Shown here in pieces: positions 22,589 to 32,919 of a DNA stretch of 64,000 nt. This DNA is from Venturia oleaginea. Taxonomy: Eukaryota; Ascomycota; Dothideomycetes; Venturiales; Venturiaceae. Below the pieces are notes generated by a model. That model was not told where the DNA came from. It searched no databases and saw nothing but the letters and a program-made list of their open reading frames with translations. Positions within the stretch are counted from its first letter, which is position 1, and each line of letters starts with the position of its first letter. The stretch lies in NCBI GenBank assembly GCA_013176395.1, contig JABMLP010000001.1, positions 248,001-312,000 on the forward strand. Direction: 5' to 3'. The translations under genes were made by a program, and so were the position numbers.

Positions 22589-23761
22589 TTCTGGTCTTTA
22601 CGATGGCGAGTAAATAATGTTGGAATATTGGCGACGACTTCTCGTAAAAGGTTTCGTTGGTCGCATAGAATGATGGGAATATAGTTAGTAGTCTGGAGAA
22701 GTCTCCCCATGAGCTGGGACTTTCAAGCATCGCTCTGGAAATCTAAAGGGTCCCAGTTTTCTTCCGATCGGACTGAAAAATCGAGGACCGATCACGATCC
22801 AACGTGAGATGATATATATGTACTTTGCAACGAACATAACTAAATCCCAATACCAAAACAGCTCCACCTGGCAGAATAAAGAGAAAATCAAGAAATCCAC
22901 TGCAATGCAGCACAAACATACGAAATCCTGACATCCACAGTACCAAAACCGTCACATCCCCAACGATTCATTCCCCAGCAAAACCAATCCGTCCAGAAAC
23001 CGAAAGTAAAGTCCACCCTTCCGTCTACTAAACATGCACTATAGTATCATTGCCGCTTTCCTTACTACCAGATCAGATATTCCCCACCCACACTCCTGAA
23101 TCAACCTTTATAATCGCTGAGTCTAAGATCTTCCCACCACTTAATCTTTAAACATACGTCGGCATCATCCAACCCGGTATCTTCTCATCCTCCCTCCCGA
23201 ACCCATCAGCCATTTCCCATCCAGACTCTCGAATCAACATTTCCAATCCCTGAACCCAGATCACATGGACCTTTTTCATTTCCGCGGTGGCGTGTACACA
23301 CGTTCCTCCAGACTTTGCGAGGAGCGTGAGGCTGTGATAGGAATTTGGGGAGGAGGGGAGGATATGGTTATAGTTCTGGAATATTCTCCCTTCCCCATAT
23401 TATTCTTTTTCTCTGTTGCGCTGTGTTGTTGTTTTTGGGTGGTGATGGTGATGGTGATGGGGTTTGTGTGGGTTTGTTCTTTTTGACAGTGATATTCTTC
23501 ATCTTGAAGAGTGGGAATATTTCTCCCTCCTCATTCTCCTTCTCTTTCTCAGTGCAGTTCTCATGCGCGAGAAGAGCACTATGATCACGCTCAAGCCTTA
23601 GGTAAACCTCCCGTCCCATACCCATGCCCAGATTCCTATCATCTTGTATTTTGAAATAAGCACCATGGTACATATATCCCAACACATCTTCACGCTTAAG
23701 ACAACGCACTTCTAGCCTCGTGGAGGCTTGGGAATGGCATCGTGATTAAGCATCGACGTTT
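22589..23761. other. Intergenic, no gene seen
   Basis: Convergent 3' ends of the secreted precursor (+) and the triple-repeat protein (-). It contains a T/G-rich stretch with GATGGT triplets near 23440-23460. Confidence 0.4.
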
Positions 23762-24877
23762 CTAAACATGTTCTTTTGCGACTCGGGTACCGCGGTTGCG
23801 TTTGTTGCCGTTGAGGGGGTTGGTTGGGTAGCGTGGTTGGCTTTTGTCTGGCTTGATGGAAGAAGATGGGTGTTTGGTTTGTGGCTCCGCTGTGGTGGGG
23901 AGTGGTTGTTCTGGTACTGGCTTCTCTTCTGGCTTTGTGTTTGGGTTGGTGTTTGGATTGACTGCTGCTTCGGTGGAGGTAGAGGTCGCGGATGAGGTAC
24001 TGCTTGATCGGGACCGCCCTGATGAGTTTGTATCTGAGTGTGCTTCTTCGTCGCTGGAAGAGGGGTCGGGAGATTGATTCGTGGTAGTCTGCATTTCTGG
24101 TGCAGCGGTCGTAGATTGCGAGAACGATGGGATACCTTCATCTTGAACTGTTGAGACACCAGGAAGTGGTACACCTTCTTGTTCCTCCGCCTCTTCGGCT
24201 TCATTCCAGCGACGAGCTGTCTCATCGTCGTCGAATTGCTGGCGGGATATCTCGGCCTCCTCTTCCTGCTGCTTGCGAGGAGCCTCTTTCTCCTTCTGCT
24301 CTTTGAGATCTGCGTTTGAGAATAATGGGATGCCTTCATCTTGCGGATTAAGTGGATCAGGGAGTGCTACATCTTCAAATATCACATCCTCTTCATTCCA
24401 ACGGCGAAAATTCTCTTCATCGCTCATTCGCTGGCGCAACACCTCGAGTTCTCCTTCTTGTTGCTTTCGAACCTCGCGCCGGGCTTCTTCCTCCTTCGCT
24501 TCGGCAAGTGTCGCCTCGTTGATGATTTCTTGGAATAATTCCTCGCACGGCTGGCTCATTGCTTTATAACAATTTATTCCTTGCTCTCCATCATCGGGCT
24601 TGATGGCACCAGGGAGTGGTACGCCATTCATTTCCGCTTTCTCTTCCTCTTCTTCATCAGTATAGCGGCGAGCCTTTTCATCATCGTCCATCTGTTGGCA
24701 CAAAGCCCCAAGCTCCTGTTCTGCTTCTTGTCGGCGAAGCACCTGATCTTTCTTTAACTGTTCGTTTTCCGCTTGCTCACGGCGGGGTGTTAGTTCAGAA
24801 GTTCGAGTAAGCGACGAGAAAGGTACTGTACCTCCTGGGAGATGCAGAAAGTTGAAATGAGTATGAGTGGGTGCCAT
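23762..24877 (-). CDS. Unrecognised charged protein with three internal repeats
   Basis: Intronless, 371 aa. A unit of about 50 residues occurs three times, at roughly 50-100, 140-188 and 205-253. Each copy has a Glu/Gln/Arg-rich helix, then a core like MDDDEKARRYTDEEEE, SDEENFRRWNEED or DDDETARRWNEAEE, then VPLPG or ALPDP, and ends DDGEQGI, DEGIPLFS or DEGIPSFS. The first half of each unit should form a coiled coil. The C-terminal 110 residues are Ser/Thr/Pro/Asn-rich and disordered. No signal peptide or membrane helix is present. I know no family with this repeat. The N-terminus (MAPTHTHFNFLHLPGG) starts at the first ATG after a long non-coding leader. Confidence 0.6.
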   Translation of the reverse strand: MAPTHTHFNFLHLPGGTVPFSSLTRTSELTPRREQAENEQLKKDQVLRRQEAEQELGALCQQMDDDEKARRYTDEEEEEKAEMNGVPLPGAIKPDDGEQGINCYKAMSQPCEELFQEIINEATLAEAKEEEARREVRKQQEGELEVLRQRMSDEENFRRWNEEDVIFEDVALPDPLNPQDEGIPLFSNADLKEQKEKEAPRKQQEEEAEISRQQFDDDETARRWNEAEEAEEQEGVPLPGVSTVQDEGIPSFSQSTTAAPEMQTTTNQSPDPSSSDEEAHSDTNSSGRSRSSSTSSATSTSTEAAVNPNTNPNTKPEEKPVPEQPLPTTAEPQTKHPSSSIKPDKSQPRYPTNPLNGNKRNRGTRVAKEHV

Positions 24878-24949
24878 TGTTGTAAAAGCGACTGCTTGGT
24901 GGCACAGGAGAGTATTGTATATGGGCGATTTCGTTCCGCCTTGAAAAGG

Positions 24950-24965
24950 TCCGACTTAAGTCGGA
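24950..24965. repeat. Perfect 16-bp palindrome
   Basis: TCCGACTTAAGTCGGA reads the same on both strands. It lies about 70 bases upstream of the start of the triple-repeat protein gene, so it could be a dimeric factor site in that promoter, or a transposon scar. Confidence 0.6.
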
Positions 24966-25070
24966 TAGGTTTATAAATAAGGCCGAAGTCTTGGCGCTGA
25001 GTGCATCAACGGTGCAGTGCCGTTCCATGCTTCTTCTCTCCTCTTCTATATCCGGGTCACACGGTAGAAC

Positions 25071-25099
25071 CTGGCCCCGCTTGAGCGTAGCGGGGCCAG
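25071..25099. repeat. GC-rich inverted repeat, 11-bp arms
   Basis: CTGGCCCCGCT and AGCGGGGCCAG are separated by 7 bases. On the minus strand the sequence running in from position 25106 begins AGTGTCTGGCCCCGCT, which resembles the terminus of a fungal DNA transposon with internal subrepeats. No partner terminus is seen. Confidence 0.55.
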
Positions 25100-25203
25100 A
25101 CACTTTAATGCAAAGGGTCGGCTTAATGCAAATTGAGGCTGTAGATACATATCAACGTGTTCCACCACCGAACTGCTCAACCCACCGAGCTCGTCAACCC
25201 ACC

Positions 25204-26986
25204 GAGCTGGTCAGTTTCTGCCAAGACGACCAACTCCCTCATTAACACGATATATCTCAACAACAAAATGCGCAATTATCTAACAGAGAAGGCAGAATTC
25301 AGCTTGCCCTTTCAGCCTATAACACCCACCAATTCCGAAGCCTCCGGCGCGCTGCTAAAGCGTTTGATGTACCTCCTTCAACATTGACTAGCCGATACAA
25401 CGGAATCACGTATCGCCTAAATACTCGCAACGCCCAACACAAGCTCACTACGACTGAAGAGCAGACAATTGTCCAATACATCCTCGGCCTCGATTCGCGA
25501 GAATTCGCGCCCCGGTTGTGTGAGGTGGCAGATATGGCGGATAAACTACTAGGTGTACGCGGTGGAGAGCCAGTAGGGAAAAACTGGGCTGAGAGGTTTA
25601 TAACGCGCTCAGATGAGTTCAAGATGGCCTTCAATCGAGCTAAGATTAGGCAGAGGATACTACAGGAAGATCCAGAGATTATTGACGCGTGGTTCAAGCT
25701 CGTTGCAGACTAAGGCAAAGTACGGCATCCACGACGAGGATACGCACAACTTTGACGAGATTGGCTTCCAGATGGGCGTTATTGGGTCAATGAAGGTCGT
25801 CACAGCTTCTGAAAGACGTACACGGCCTAATTTGATCCAGCCAGGCGATCGCGAGTGGGTTACAGTTATCCAGAGCATCTGCGCCGCTGGGTATGCGACC
25901 CCGCCATTCATTATCTACAAAGGACGCCTTCACATCTCTGCGTGGTATGAGGAGGCAGATATACCACGGAATTGGAAGCTCTCGGTCTCTGAGAACGGCT
26001 GGACAAACAAAGCGCTTGGTCTTGAGTGGTTGAAGCACTTTGACGCGTATACAAAGGCGCGTCAAGTGGAGGGGTATATGCTGCTCATCTTGGACGGCCA
26101 TGAGAGCCATCTCAACCAGGATTTCAAGGACTACTGCCTCGAACATAAGATCATAACGCTCTGTATGCCACCTCATTCATCGCATATCCTCCAGCCGCTT
26201 GATGTGGTCTGCTTCTCGCCGTTGAAGTGCAAGTACTCTCAACGAGTTCGAGACTTGGCACGCCGACGCGTCTACCATATCAACAAAGAAGGCTTCCTCC
26301 CAGCCTTCAAAGACGCGTTTTTCGACGTGTTTACAGAAGAGAACTGTCGAAAGACTTTTGAGATGGTAGGGCTAGTCCCTATCAACGCGGAGATGGTATT
26401 GGATCGCCTTGAAGTACGGCTACGTACCCCACCAGCACCCCCACCGCAGGAGACGTCGTGGCAGTCGAAGACTCCAAGCAATACTCTTGAATTTGGATCC
26501 CAATCCAAGCTCGTAAGCGAGTCCTTTACTTGGTCACCAGTTACTGCGCAGGCAGGCTTTTCCCAGCTTATCAAGGGCGCTGAATTGATGCTACACCAAA
26601 ACGCTCTACTTGTTGCGCGCAACCGCGAGCTTGAAGAGCAATTGGCAGTAATGACAAAGCGAAAATGGCGCAAAAGGAAGTGGATCCAGCAAGGTGGTAC
26701 TATAAAGTATGGGACTGTAGCAGCGCAGGTAGCTGCCGAGGCGTCTGTCGCGCCTCAGGGATCAAAGAAGGCTCGTGGTAGTGGTGGTCAAGAAATAGCC
26801 CGACCAACTCAACGGCGCTGTAGGAACTGCGGCGCAACTGGACATAATGCGCGAACTTGTAAAAAAGATATCGAGATATCATCTGAATCAGATAGCAGCA
26901 CGACGGACTTAGAATCTATTGTTAATAGCGATTAAATTGAAGAGTCGTAACATGGGTTGGTCGTGCCAAGCCTTTTTGACCAGCTC
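25204..26986 (+). mobile_element. Pogo/Fot1-like DNA transposon, nearly full length but frameshifted
   Basis: Contains a transposase pseudogene (25268-26935). Possible terminal inverted repeats share GAGCTGGTCA, then 13 unlike bases, then CGACCAAC; these are at 25204 onward and, inverted, at 26956-26986. The left side is preceded by further copies of ACCGAGCTSGTCAACCC. The right terminus is cut exactly where an LTR begins (26987), so the flanking TA target site cannot be read. Confidence 0.6.
25268..26935 (+). pseudogene. Pogo/Fot1-like transposase with C-terminal zinc knuckle
   Basis: Reading three frame segments in order gives a full transposase: an N-terminal HTH (psq/CENP-B type, from MRNYLTEKA), a second CENP-B-type HTH (HKLTTTEEQTIVQYILGLDS ... 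VGKNWAERFI), and the DDE_1 core with NFDEIGFQMGV, LLILDGHESHLNQDF and MPPHSSHILQPLDV. The catalytic acidic residues D, D and D of pogo enzymes are in place. The C-terminus has a basic coiled segment and a CX2CX4HX4C knuckle, CRNCGATGHNARTC. Frames change just after the ninth codon and again near 25705, so the copy is inactive as it stands. The frame is otherwise well preserved, pointing to a fairly young insertion. Confidence 0.85.
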
Positions 26987-27178
26987 TGTCACGGCGAGCA
27001 AAAGAGGTCATAGACAGGTCTATTGTTCTAAGTACTAAGTGTGATAAGAGAATCTTAGGTAGAGAGGAATCTTCTCCGGCGACTCGTAGAAGTCGCGCCT
27101 TAGCCACATGTGGCCGTGCGCGCCTCGCTAAGACCATAAAGTCACGTGACTGCAAGACAGCCATACCATGCCGTCACA
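26987..27178 (-). repeat. Gypsy LTR copy A
   Basis: 192 bp starting TGTGACGG and ending GTGACA on the minus strand. It aligns end to end with 27793-27983, with many substitutions. It abuts the right end of the pogo-like element. Confidence 0.75.
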
Positions 27179-27660
27179 TGAAGTGTCTTGTGCCTTCGTA
27201 TGGATATGCCGTGCCGTCACAGCTGCCTTGTATTCAAAATCATTCTTGAATTCAGTGAAATCCTGATATGGCTTCATCAACAGTGTCTTGAATAATTGCC
27301 GTGCGTTGTCTGCCTCGAATGGATCCACAAATCTGGTATCCAGCACAAGGTAGAGGTCTTCCTTTATCAGCTCGCTGTAGGTCTTACCCAATGTTCCGGG
27401 TAGAATCAGGAGCGCATTCTTTGTGGCTTCTCCTGTGACTGATATCATGATCAGGGCTTTCTGTGCGACGAGGCTCATTTCTTCTGCGTCAATTTTGAGA
27501 TCGATGCTTGACTTCCACTGCTTATATTCTATCGATGTAGCGCTATCCTTGAGGTCCTTTGGCATGGGCATCTTGGTCCGGCTTCCACCACCACGGTTGG
27601 AGACAATGCTGTCATCTGTTTCTCCATTCATCTTGCGCGCCTTGAGGCTTGAGGGCATTG
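27179..27660 (-). pseudogene. Ty3/gypsy gag fragment
   Basis: The frame from 27658 reads MPSSLKARKMNGETDDS, then YKQWKSSIDLKIDAEEM, and continues through DLYLVLDTRFVDPFEADNAR and LLMKPYQDFTEFKNDFEYKA. This is the helical capsid pattern of fungal gypsy Gag, up to about residue 150. It breaks off directly at LTR copy A, with no nucleocapsid knuckle, protease or polymerase. Between the two LTRs there are only 614 bases. Confidence 0.7.
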
Positions 27661-27792
27661 AATTTCTGTGTCAAGTCGGTGTGTTCATCGAATTCCTTGG
27701 AGCGCATGTTCTTTTCCGCTTGGAGGTCTGATATAAGTCCTAATACTTGCTGCTGCAAGCCTTCCACCTCTTGAGTACGTTGGCTTACTTGG

Positions 27793-27983
27793 TGTCACGG
27801 CAGCGATAGGATGTATAGAATGAACTAGGGTTCTAAGAACTGAGTGTGATAATAGAATTTACGGTAGAGAACGAGTTACTACGAGGGCGCGAAGATATCG
27901 CGCCTTAGCCACAATGTGGCTAAGCCGATACGCCCGAGCCATGAAGTAACGTGACGGCAAAGGAGCTATGCCGTGTCGTCACA
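27793..27983 (-). repeat. Gypsy LTR copy B
   Basis: 191 bp, starting TGTGACGACACGG and ending GTGACA on the minus strand. On that strand it is preceded by a run of eight G (27987-27994), a plausible polypurine tract. It may therefore serve as the 3' LTR of the pol fragment to its right and as the 5' LTR of the gag fragment to its left. Confidence 0.75.
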
Positions 27984-28447
27984 TTACCCCCCCCAAAAAG
28001 AAAGCCCAGTTATCCCGAGAGGAATCAACTTGGCTGGCCACATTGCTAGCAAAACATATACCAAACGCCCCTTCAATCTGAATCCCTACTGCCATTGATT
28101 TGAGAATACAAAACACCCATAGCTGGAAGGAGAGAAAGGACTCAAAGGAGCAAAAGGCCCATAGCCTAGCGCCTATTCATCCTTGTGCGCATTCTCGTCA
28201 TTCTCCCCTTGGAGACCGCCGCATTATCGTCCTCATGCGGTGGATCCTCAGTCTCTCGGTCATAGGCGTCCTGCCATTCTGTCAACCTCAATATAGGTAC
28301 CCAAATTTCGACCCTCATTTACTACTCAATACTACTCAACATCACTCAATACCACTCAATACTTCTCAATGCTACTCATTAATGACACCCAAAAACCTCT
28401 CAAACTAACTACCCCAAAAAAGCGTGTCATGACACGGATTTTACGCC
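27984..28447. repeat. 3' region of the gypsy element with a 10-bp tandem repeat
   Basis: Six consecutive decamers of the type ACTACTCAAT fill 28321-28380. The rest is non-coding sequence between the pol stop codon and LTR copy B. Confidence 0.6.
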
Positions 28448-30373
28448 TCAAATTTGAGAAGTGGGGACCGTAGTGAATGGCGGACCATCTCGCTCGGGGT
28501 GATCCTGGTGGTAGAGCCTGAGCAGCTTTGGTGAGTTCTTAAAGCTCTCAGCATCATACCATGTATTATCTGTGTCCCAACCTTTCCATGATCCCATGTA
28601 TTGTAGCTTTTGTCGGTGAATACGGCTTCCAAGGATGGCCTCAACCTCCCACTCGACATGGCCGTGCACTTCGTAGGCATCATTTGGATCGTTGGTATTG
28701 ATTTGACCCGGGAGCCCCTCTGTAGCCGCTTTTCTCAATCGATCAGAGTGAAAAACATTGTGTATCTTGTACGATTGTGGTAACTGAACCTCCCAACTAT
28801 GTCCTTTTTTTCCAATGATAGGAAATGGGCCTACCACAGGGTTATCCAACTTGTCAGACGGTCGATCAGTGCGCCAGGCTCTCTTGGTGACGTACACCAT
28901 ATCGCCTATGCCTGTGGTGTCGTCAAAGCCGAAGTCTTCAGGCCTGCGCTTCTTGTTTGCCTGCAGAGATTGCCGCTGTTGGGCCTTGAAGAGTTGAGTC
29001 TTTGCGAAGTTCCATGCCTCGTACATACGAGTGGCGTAACGTTGTGCTTCCCCGCGATTGAGCTTCTCAAGTGACGATTGTCCTTTCATTGGCTTGCGGG
29101 CCTCCCAATCGTAATGCATTCTAGGCACAAAACCCATTTCAACCTCCGATGGCGATAAGCCCGTAGACTCATGAGGTGCCGACGCTGCAGCGAAGTCCAT
29201 TGCAGGTAACAGCTCAGACCAATTGTCTTGGTAATGATTGACAAAGATCCTTAGTTTCTGTTGCAATGCCTGGTTGACGATCTCAGTCTGGCCATCAGTT
29301 TGAGCATGTTCTGAGATACTCTTACGCAATTGGATGCCCAGAATAAGGCTCAATTCGTCCCAGAACTGCGACACAAATCTCGGATCCCGATCGCTGACAA
29401 TAGTATCAGGCAGCCCATAGATGCGGTAGATGTGTTTGTAGTATAGCCATGCAGCATCTTTGGCCTTCACTTCCTTGTGACATGTTAGGGAGAAAGGGCG
29501 CTTTCCTAGACGATCCACTACTACCATGACATTGTCATATCCGTGCTTGTCTTTGTTGAGGGACATGAAGTCCATTGAAACGTGCTGCCAGGGCCTCTCA
29601 GGTATTGGCAATGGTTTCAGCAATCCCGGAGTCTTGTCCCTAGGAACTGATGACCTCCTGCAATCCTGGCATGCCGCAATATATTGATCAATGTCTGCAT
29701 TCATCCGCGGCCAGTAAAACTGCCGTGCGACAATCTTTCGAGTTTTGTTGCGGCCAGGGTGGGCAGAGGGTAATGTTGTATGTACCTCATCAAGTAGCTT
29801 TCGGCGGAGTTGATCATTCTCTGGAATAAAAAGGCGACCCTGGTGTAATAGGAGTCCATCTTCAAGGCGGAGAGTCGTATGGTCATCGCTAGCGACGTCT
29901 CTGAACTGCTGCAGTGATTGTGCGATCCGATTGGCGTTGAGTAGCTGGTCCACTAGGTGTAGCTGTTCTGCGTTGATGTTAAGCGCCTGGATCTGGGCAC
30001 CAATCTGGTCATCTTTGATGAGCTGTATTGTGCGGGCTGCGTTGGCAATTGCCTTTTGTGACTTCAGTTCATCCGATTTCCGTGACAGGGCATCTGCAAT
30101 AGTGTTTTCCTTGCCAGGGCGGTAGACAATAGTAAAGTCATAGTTACAGATAACCTCTGACCATGGAGCTTGTCGTGCGTTCAACATCCTCTTGGTGGTA
30201 AAGTATTCCAGTGCGCGGTGGTCAGTAATAGCCACAAATGGCTGCTGCAAACCTCTCAAAAACGCGCTCCATTCTTCAAGGCCTTTGATTAATGCCAGTA
30301 GTTCCTTGTCGTGAATCTCGTAGTTCAGCTCGTGTACGTTCATTGTCTTGCTGAAGAAGGCTACTGGTTGATT
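28448..30373 (-). pseudogene. Ty3/gypsy pol fragment: RNase H, integrase, chromodomain
   Basis: About 640 residues remain open. They start inside the RT-linked RNase H (PVAFFSKTMNVHELNYEIHD, then DHRALEYF and ADALSRK). Next come the integrase zinc domain (HTTLPSAHPGRNKT ... CQDCRR), the integrase core (MDFMSL, VSDRDPRFVSQFWDEL, and Glu in DGQTEIVNQAL) and a C-terminal chromodomain (YEVHGHVEWEVEAILGSRIH ... YMGSWKGWDTDNTWYDAES). The protease and the RT palm with its YxDD box are missing. Upstream the frame runs straight into the 3' tail of a LINE, so the apparent N-terminus is foreign. The intact long frame suggests loss was by truncation and not by repeat-induced mutation. Confidence 0.85.
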
Positions 30374-32030
30374 GATTGATTTTATCCTACTCGGTTGCAG
30401 CCGCTTAATCACGCAGCTATGTCCGGTTAGGAGGACTTCATCAGACAGCCGACACGTGATAGATTATATAATCCACCGCGCCTCACTTCGCCCCGTTCAC
30501 TGAAACAAGACCAGCTGTCCCTTCGGTCCTCCCTCTTTTCCCTTAACCAGTATCTCCAAATGCCCGCTGGCTCTTGTAGATACTGGTCACTCTGCTAGTA
30601 TATCTGTGCTATGTAGACTCAAGAGGCAATGCCTCGTGTTTCGCTATCCTTCTACCTACAGTCTCCCTCTAGTGCTCAGCTTTGTCTATCTGTTTCGCCT
30701 TATCCCTCAAGGCCAATGGGTTCCCTAAGTATGTTTCTGCTTGTGAAAGTTGCCTTGCACCAGATTCCCATGCGGCAGTGTATTTGGTTGTGTGATGCTG
30801 GAGACAATAGTAACCATCGTAGTCGTGATTTCGCTGCTTGGGTGTGATACTCCGGGTATGCCCGTAGACGAGGCTGTCTGGTAGCTGTCGTATTGTATGG
30901 CGCCGATCGTGCTATAGACCTGCCGTCTTATAGTCGGAGCCTACCTGCTGCTAGTCGCTCTCCCTGCTTGCTATATCGCGCTCCTACTCTTGCCAATGCC
31001 ATAACTGGGACGCAACAGTCTGGGGAGAGGCTCAAGGCTACGTCTGCTGGCTTGTAGGGAGGGGATTTGCCGCCAATAAGCTCCTTCTATACGTCCTTAC
31101 TGCTTACTGTGTTGCCCACCTACTCTTGCCAGTGCCATAACTGGGAGGCAACAGTTTGGGGAGAGGCTCAAGGCTCTGGACATCAGCTTGCAGCAGGACG
31201 GTTTGCGGAGACGATAGTAGATGAGGTTCTCTAGCAGCTGCCGTATCGTGTCGCACCGATTGTGTTGTAGACCTGTCGTCTTATAGTCGGAGCCTATCTG
31301 CTGCTAGTCGCTCTCCCTGCTTGCTATATCGCGCTCCTACTCTTGCCAATGCCATAACTGGGACGCAACAGTCTGGGGAGAGGCTCAAGGCTACATCTGC
31401 TAGCTTATAGGGAGGGGAGTTGCCGCCAATAGGCTCCTTCTATGCGTCCTTACTACTTACTGTGTCGCGCACCTACTCTTGCCAATGCCATAACTGGGAG
31501 GCAACAGTTTGGGGAGAGGCTCAAGGCTCTGGGCAACAGCTTGTAGCAGGACGGTTTGCCAAGACGTTGGGAGAGGTTGTCTAGTCGTTGCAGTGGTGTG
31601 TGGTGCCGATTGTTGCACACCGGGCGTCTGGTGTTTGAGTTGTGTTGAAGGTATTGCCGTTCTAGCAGTGACTCGTCGACTCGGAGCGTTGCAGTGTCAT
31701 CTGGGGTGATGGACTAGCCGGGAGATAGTGACTAGATGGTTGCTGTTGTCTTTGGTGGACGCATCGTTCGTGTAGCTTGCTCATGTATTCGTCTGCTTGC
31801 TCTGCCGTGGCCGCGACGGCGACTCTAGAGATATCTCATCGACGCTGAGGGACGCGCGATGGCCTCTAGAGGCCGGAGCGGCCACTGGCAGAGGTGTTTT
31901 GATGATCCTTAGATGATACTTCTGTAAATTCCAAAAATTGAGTTCTCGCTGTGTGTGCTGTTTTTAATCGAGCGCATCGAGCGTGTCGAGCGGTCGCTTT
32001 GCCAAGGCTCGAGCGTTCACATGATCCTTC
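30364..32030 (-). mobile_element. Non-coding LINE-derived element with both LINE ends
   Basis: The left end (3' in element sense) carries a TTGA-repeat tail and then about 330 bases closely similar to the 3' end of the Tad-like LINE at 38373-38730. The right end (31930-31965) shares GAGTTCTCGCTGT and a following T-run with the 5' end of that LINE (42375-42415). The middle has no LINE coding sequence. It is a tandem duplication with a period of 353 bases, itself built on a 135-140 base sub-repeat. This is the build of a non-autonomous element mobilised by LINE proteins. Its right boundary is approximate. Confidence 0.6.
30880..31590. repeat. Two-copy 353-bp tandem repeat with internal sub-repeat
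   Basis: CTCCTACTCTTGCCAATGCC occurs at 30981 and 31334. Shorter relatives, TACTCTTGCCARTGCCATAA, occur at about 31121 and 31474. The first and second large units differ by scattered substitutions only. Confidence 0.85.
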
Positions 32031-32054
32031 CGATCCCGTGTAACAACTTACTAA

Positions 32055-32384
32055 TCACAAAGGAAACGCGCCATACATGTCACTAAACGTTCCACGTGAC
32101 AGTATCCGTAACACAAGGTAGGTTGTCAAGTTTGCCTCCTCTGTGTCCGTTTCTGGGTTGATATCTACCCACCAATTGTGTAGATTGAGGTGCTTCTTTA
32201 GGATATTGATTGGGATTCCAGTATCTTGTGCGATCTCCGTAAATAGAGGTATTGGTTCTTCTTCTGGCTCCTCCTCTTGTACGATCTCAATTTCCTTTCC
32301 TTTTGATTGGAATTTCCTTGGGACTACCGGACCTGCTAGTGTAGAACTGCTTGCTTGGAATGCTCCGATTGGTAGTTGAGACAT
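32055..32384 (-). pseudogene. Possible Ty1/copia gag-like fragment
   Basis: A 109-aa frame begins MSQLPIGAFQASSSTLAGPV and has an acidic stretch (EIEIVQEEEPEEEPIPLF), then a helical part. It sits left of a copia integrase relic on the same strand. About 250 bases of AT-rich leader before its ATG contain TAATGAAATGA repeats. The assignment rests on position and general character only. Confidence 0.3.
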
Positions 32385-32689
32385 CGTACGGATTCCAATG
32401 TCGTATTTGGTTTAGATCAAATAGATCTAAATGAATTGTATCCGTTGTGCGATACGTGATTCGTGGGTTGTACAATAGTCTCCTGCAGTGCGGGAGTTTC
32501 GTACAATTGTCGGAAAATTGGGTTGCAACCACTGATCAGTGTTGATTCGGCTTTGTACACGTGTATGAAATAGTAATGAAATGATAATGTAACGATAATG
32601 AAATGATAATGAAATAAACATATGTGGATAAGTCTCTTGTGTTCTTGATTGTTCTTGTTCTTTTACGAACATTGAGGTATCCTTGAGAT

Positions 32690-32917
32690 GCCGAGATTGC
32701 ACCGCCCCTGTCAGTGCCAAGGATACGACACCAAAGGATGTTTCTTCGTCAGTATGGAAGAATTGAACCTCGAGATTCCACTGAGTTTTGATGAGGTTGA
32801 CGACGTAGAAGAAGCACTGAACACACTTATCCTTTCTCTTGTGTGTGAAGTTGAGGATGATGTCGCAGAAGTCGTATTTGCAATTTGTATCATCTTCATT
32901 GATCAATCATCAATGAG
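32690..32917 (-). pseudogene. Ty1/copia integrase relic (right part at 34404-34510)
   Basis: The minus strand reads NLIKTQWNLEVQFFHTDEET, matching the copia integrase core (usual form FFHTDGETSLG), followed by decayed sequence. If the pogo-like element at 32920-34401 and one TA are removed, the frame connects on its 5' side to KGFEIKSALESTLVTNDLL, which fits the pre-integrase region. Stops and divergence show the copia copy is dead. The join supports insertion of the DNA transposon into an older retroelement. Confidence 0.6.
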
Positions 32918-32919
32918 TA

